The position numbers and the translations under genes were made by a program. A stretch of DNA of 20,733 nucleotides from Plantago elongata (Eukaryota; Streptophyta; Magnoliopsida; Lamiales; Plantaginaceae). The notes under the pieces are model-generated. The model saw only the letters and a program-made list of their open reading frames with translations. It was not told the origin of the DNA and did no database searches. The stretch covers positions 1-20,733 of the forward strand of contig JAYMSP010003184.1 of assembly GCA_036897095.1 (NCBI GenBank), in the 5' to 3' direction. Each line of letters starts with the position of its first letter. The stretch's first letter is position 1. This document shows, one piece after another, positions 17,430-20,733 of this stretch.

Positions 17430-17668
17430 ACAAAATAAAGAAAAGCAAAAATGAAAATAGTGGATGGCATTTTCGTTATTAACTCAAACTTACCCCTCCA
17501 CATCAGTGCCATGTCATCACTCTCTCTCATCTTCCGTTGACTTTTGGACGTATTTGTAATTTTCAAAATCGTTTAGTACAAATTGTCGGATGATTTTGTA
17601 ATAGTTTGAGATCCAGATACGAAAATGAAAAGAGGCGATATTTACGGGGTGGCATTTGTAATTTTCCC

Positions 17669-17677
17669 TTTTAATTA
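17669..17677. repeat. 9-bp target site duplication, right copy
   Basis: TTTTAATTA, one mismatch to 16523-16531. Confidence 0.65.
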
Positions 17678-17878
17678 CACTTGTTTCAAATGTTCAGTTT
17701 CGAATATGTTGCAATTAATGTCGAAGTTTGAACATTGATTTTCCACTGACTCCGGTCACTTTATTTGAAGACAAAGTTTTTGATCAATTTTGCACATAAA
17801 CTCCACCTAGGATAAAATCTTAACATTGCAAGTAAAACTAAAAGTAATGATTACAACCTACAAAATGCATTAAACTCG

Positions 17879-17884
17879 TATAAA
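17879..17884 (+). promoter_or_regulatory. Candidate TATA box of the PB1-like gene
   Basis: TATAAA 105 bases before the ATG at 17990. The sequence between is A/C-rich with CT-rich patches (TTCTTTCTCTCACTAAACAC), as in plant 5' leaders. Confidence 0.45.
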
Positions 17885-17989
17885 TTGAACACTATTCGTT
17901 AGCACATCACCACACCTTGACCAACACAAAAAATTCTTTCTCTCACTAAACACAATTTTTACCCACTACATCAAGCAACACAAAGAAAT

Positions 17990-19116
17990 ATGAGTGACTT
18001 TGTTCAAGGATTTGAGATTGGAAATGCTCAAGGCAACTTCGGTGCATCGGAAACTGGTTCGTTTCTTTTTTAACCTCCTAACAAAATTCCATGTACAATT
18101 GCGGATCATCTTTTTATGTTTCATTCTATAGTTTTGTCTATAAAAGTGAGATTATGCTTTTTGAAATAATTAAATTCATGTTATTGCTGATGAATTTTTC
18201 AAACAAAACAAGAAGATCTTTTCATTACATTGCGATTCTTGTTTCTTTTTAGATTGAAGTTTTTTTGTACCAATTATTCATCAATACTAGAGTCAAATGG
18301 CCTCATAGGTGCAATGCATGTGTATAACTACACAAAATGGCCTCCTAGTTCTATTTTTCGAACATGTTAAATTATGAGATACTTCAAACTGCAAGGCATT
18401 TTTTTGCAATCCTTATTTTACAGTTCTTGCATGCAACCAAATATTGATTTAGTGCTCAAATCTCACATTTAGATTAATTCTTGAACTAATTGTAAGTATT
18501 TATTTCAATTTCAGTCGCGCTTGATGAATTCCTATCTATTCGAGTTAGGCTGGTGGGAGTTGGTTTGATCCGTCTCCACCGGATGTATCATATGAAGGCG
18601 GGCACTTAAGATACATCCACAACATTCGGCCGAAGGTGTTCTCTCTTGCCAAATTGCTGACTTATGTGCACCAACTTGCATTCCGTCATAGGCCGAATTT
18701 TTTTTTGGTACCAAGTACCAAATGCTACTCTCTATGAAGGCTTAAAATTGATTGAAGGAGATGATGATTTCAACAAAATGTGGCTTGAAGTAGAGGCAAA
18801 TGGAGACAAGGTAGTGCATGTCTTCATGCAAGACACCGAATTGGCTTGGGACGATCGTGGTGAGAAAATCGCGTATTTGATCCCCCCTTTTTGTTCCAGT
18901 ACCTAGTCGGGAATTGATGCCACCGCGCATCGTGCAACTTCATTTCGTCTTCATGAGCTAGACCAGGCAATTGGCAAGTTCAAAATTGGTCTGATGGAGT
19001 TGACTGGTAAGTGACCATACATGACGACAAACCCAATTCCGTTTGGTGTGTTTTGGAATCTCCAAGTTGCCCTAGCAAGTGGCCTTGACCAGTACTCAGG
19101 CATTGAGGTGGAGTAA
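17990..19116 (+). pseudogene. Broken gene with a PB1-like (MuDR-associated) domain
   Basis: Exon 1 (17990-18056) reads MSDFVQGFEIGNAQGNFGAS and three more residues. A 458-bp AT-rich intron (18057-18514, GT...TTTCAG) joins in frame to VALDEFLSIRVR. A one-base loss near 18550 shifts the frame to GGSWFDPSPPDVSYEGGHLR, then FSLAKLLTYVHQL. A nine-T run at 18698-18706 has one base too many, after which the frame reads WYQVPNATLYEGLKLIEGDD and VEANGDKVVHVFMQ. An in-frame TAG (18904-18906) is followed by IDATAHRATSFRLHELDQ and a donor-like GGTAAGTG at 19006. A last open piece, MTTNPIPFGVFWNLQ, ends at 19116. The YEGG, YQVP...L.EGL.L and VHVF spacing resembles the PB1-like domain at the N terminus of plant MuDR-type transposases and related proteins. 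Only three breaks suggest recent loss. Function unknown. Confidence 0.55.
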
Positions 19117-19141
19117 GATTTGGATCATCGAATGTTGCACT

Positions 19142-19870
19142 TTTGAATGTGTGGGATGATGCACAAGTTAGTCTCTAGTAGTTAGCTAGTTTATGTATAT
19201 TTTATATTTGTATGTCCGTAAGTATTAGTTCTATCCTAAGTCACGGTCTATTGCAATTCAACTTTCACTTGTCCTAAATTTTCATTCGGAATGATTATCG
19301 GTTATAATGTTGTACTTTCTATGAAATTCGAACAATTATGTATTTGACCGTGTTTAACCTATATTCGTATAACTCAAGTTTATTGTAAACATGAACTTGT
19401 AATGTTAAAAGTAAGATTCATGATAATTTAAATTAGGTACGAACAAGATTGTTTCCGACTATTAGTAAATCTTGAATCATTATATGTAGCTTTTATACGT
19501 ATTCGACAATCGTGGATCGGTGCTATTTTTTTGTTCATGTCCCGTGTCACATTATAATAGTCGAGCTAAACAAGTATTCTCATACAAATTAATTTGTTGA
19601 AACTAAACCACATTAAGTGTAAATCTACTAATTTAATTCTTCTATCCAATCAAACCGATATGCAATTAGCAAACATATTGTTTGAGGAACTGCAGAGGAG
19701 TGACCCTTGATTGATTTGGTCACTCCATCATTACACTTCTCCAAATTGAGTTAATAAAGTAACTAATTTTAATGCACACAACAACTACCCTCTGTCTCAC
19801 ATCAATAATTAATCAAAATTGCTATTTATTTGCATATCAAAATTAGTAATCTTGCATAAACTCTTCGGAT
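19142..19870. other. AT-rich intergenic stretch
   Basis: No gene, RNA or clear repeat seen. It may include the 3' flank of the PB1-like gene. Confidence 0.4.
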
Positions 19871-20031
19871 TAGGGGTGGAGTAGGGTTCGAGTAATCCCG
19901 ATCCCGTCCCGGCACTATACAAAAATATCCCACTAGGTCGGGAATTTGTTATTGGATACCTGAAATCTAAATTCCCAAAAATTGGATTAAATGTTCATCT
20001 CGGGATTGGGATTGAACATTCAATAAATATT
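19871..20031. mobile_element. hAT-like MITE end, copy 2
   Basis: The left end TAGGGGTGGAGTAGGGTTCG is followed by AGTAATCCCGATCCCGTCCC and CCCACTAGGTCGGGAAT. It shares the order of blocks with the element at 11219. CCCGA/TCGGG words recur to about 20010. No matching CCCCTA right end was found; the similarity stops where the 91-bp repeat begins. Confidence 0.5.
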
Positions 20032-20123
20032 AAATGCAGTTGAAATTATCTCAACATCCAAAAATAAATTCAGTAAGACACTTAATTCAGTAAGATTCTA
20101 GTCCTTCCAACTACCTATAGATA
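20032..20123 (+). repeat. 91-bp dispersed repeat, copy 2
   Basis: Nearly identical to 16168-16258 on the same strand. It abuts the hAT-like sequence on its left and the promoter-like block on its right. Confidence 0.9.
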
Positions 20124-20329
20124 GTTCGAAGTCCTAGCCCTAACTTAAGTTCGAAGTTAGCAAGCGCAGTCAGTTCTATTAGGAATATCCTATTCGTCTA
20201 TACGCGTTCAGGTTTCTCGTTTACTTCCGAATAAACGCTAGTTGCATTACGCATAATATAAGTAGAACGTAAGAATGGCAGTAAAAACCAAGACAAAGTA
20301 AGAACATTCTGAATTAAAGAGCGAAAGGC

Positions 20330-20578
20330 TTCGGATACTTACTTGTTTTCACTCGGAAATTGGATCGAAGGCAGCTTCAGCTTTGGATGTCTCAATTGAT
20401 TTGATTTGGATGCTCTTTAGCGCACAAATCCACTCTCTAAAGTTGCGATATAATTGACGTTGACGGCACCCCTATTTATAGAGGGGGATACTTTTGGAAA
20501 TCCAACCGCTAAGGAAATCGTGTCCACGATCTAACCACCCACTACTTCTGATCCAACGGATGAGATCATTTGGGAAGC
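20330..20578 (-). promoter_or_regulatory. TATA promoter-like segment, possibly of a retroelement
   Basis: Read on the - strand, CTCTATAAATAGGGG (20480-20466) is a strong TATA box inside a GC palindrome (CCCC...GGGG). About 130 bases downstream, ACAAGTAAGT (20347-20338) fits a 5' splice site. Upstream lies CATCCGTTGGATCAG, related to the GCCGTTGGAT words that are common in plant LTR and other transposon promoters. Together these look like a promoter with a short first exon. No protein-coding sequence or LTR boundary was found, so whether the owner is a gene or a retroelement is open. Confidence 0.4.
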
Positions 20579-20733
20579 TTTTTTTTTTTTAAATAAAGAG
20601 AGCCTAGACTCTCGGATTTTATATATTTATAATAATCATGGCGGTTTGAAAGAACCCGCGTACACCAATAGTCGCAAAATAATTACATTCCACCAAAATA
20701 CCCACCTTACTACTCTAGCCACTATGGAACCTC
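20579..20733 (-). mobile_element. Second copy of the LINE/SINE 3' terminus, cut by the window edge
   Basis: On the - strand the sequence ends in 12 A (20590-20579), preceded by the hairpin GAGAGT-CTAG-GCTCTC (20613-20598) and by TTTCAAACCGCCATGA. It aligns with 6035-6113 plus 7145-7199 without the hAT element. The region continues past 20733, so its length and type are unknown. Confidence 0.75.

Larger units (their letters stand above)
16532..17668. mobile_element. Mutator-like element carrying a gene fragment (Pack-MULE)
   Basis: The left end GGGCGAATTACAAAAGGTAC and the reverse complement of the right end, GGGAAAATTACAAATGCCAC, are inverted repeats. The similarity extends about 90 bases inward, including GATCTCAAACAATTACA on the left (16587) and its inverted match at 17597-17613. 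The long, imperfect inverted repeats and the 9-bp flank repeat fit Mutator-like elements. The interior has no transposase, but has a higher GC content than the flanks and a stretch of host-like coding sequence (16956-17300). That is the definition of a Pack-MULE. It depends on an autonomous MULE elsewhere for movement. Confidence 0.78.

Noticed and set aside
20329-20336. CTTCGGAT as right-hand target duplication for the element starting at 19871
   Set aside because: The eight bases match the left flank, but no CCCCTA end precedes them; likely chance.

Overview
The window is nuclear DNA of a flowering plant, almost certainly a eudicot. The evidence is one spliced gene with plant-type short exons and AT-rich introns, an L1-type LINE carrying a plant-style RNase H domain, hAT and Mutator-like non-autonomous transposons, an F-box/FBA pseudogene and AT-rich intergenic sequence. 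No bacterial-style operons, CRISPR arrays or rRNA genes were seen.

Layout. Positions 1-3608 hold a decayed LINE ORF2 on the + strand: endonuclease tail, reverse transcriptase with an intact YADD box, zinc-binding region, then RNase H with all four acidic residues. Stops and frameshifts break it. Positions 3609-7217 look like its long 3' region, with a diverged internal duplication, a 42-bp tandem repeat and a terminal hairpin plus poly(A). A 1,031-bp hAT-type element (6114-7144) with a perfect 8-bp target duplication is nested inside. A second copy of the same 3' end, without the insertion, lies on the - strand at the right edge (20579-20733).

Positions 7535-9795 (- strand) hold the only intact gene: a five-exon, 158-residue MIP18-family protein (AE7/CIAO2 type) of the cytosolic iron-sulfur assembly pathway. 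Its first intron has the marks of a U12-type AT-AC intron. A G-rich tract and an orphan hAT-like end lie upstream of it.

Positions 10356-14310 are intergenic, with degenerate hAT-like ends, a small inverted-repeat MITE, a 37-bp minisatellite, and a possible SINE-like segment with pol III-type boxes and a poly(A) run. Positions 14477-15620 are a broken F-box/FBA gene. Positions 16532-17668 are a Mutator-like element with about 90-bp terminal inverted repeats and an imperfect 9-bp target duplication. It carries a fragment resembling the ARM region of a plant U-box E3 ligase, so it reads as a Pack-MULE. Positions 17879-19116 hold a degraded, intron-containing gene with a region resembling the PB1-like domain of plant MuDR-type proteins. 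The right end has another hAT-like end, one copy of a 91-bp dispersed repeat (the other is at 16168-16258), and a TATA-containing promoter-like segment on the - strand.

The genes do not form a pathway. One housekeeping gene sits among several nested or decayed transposons and dead gene copies. The items most worth a second look are the AT-AC intron, the Pack-MULE with its captured fragment, the conserved LINE 3' hairpin seen in two copies, and the PB1-like gene.
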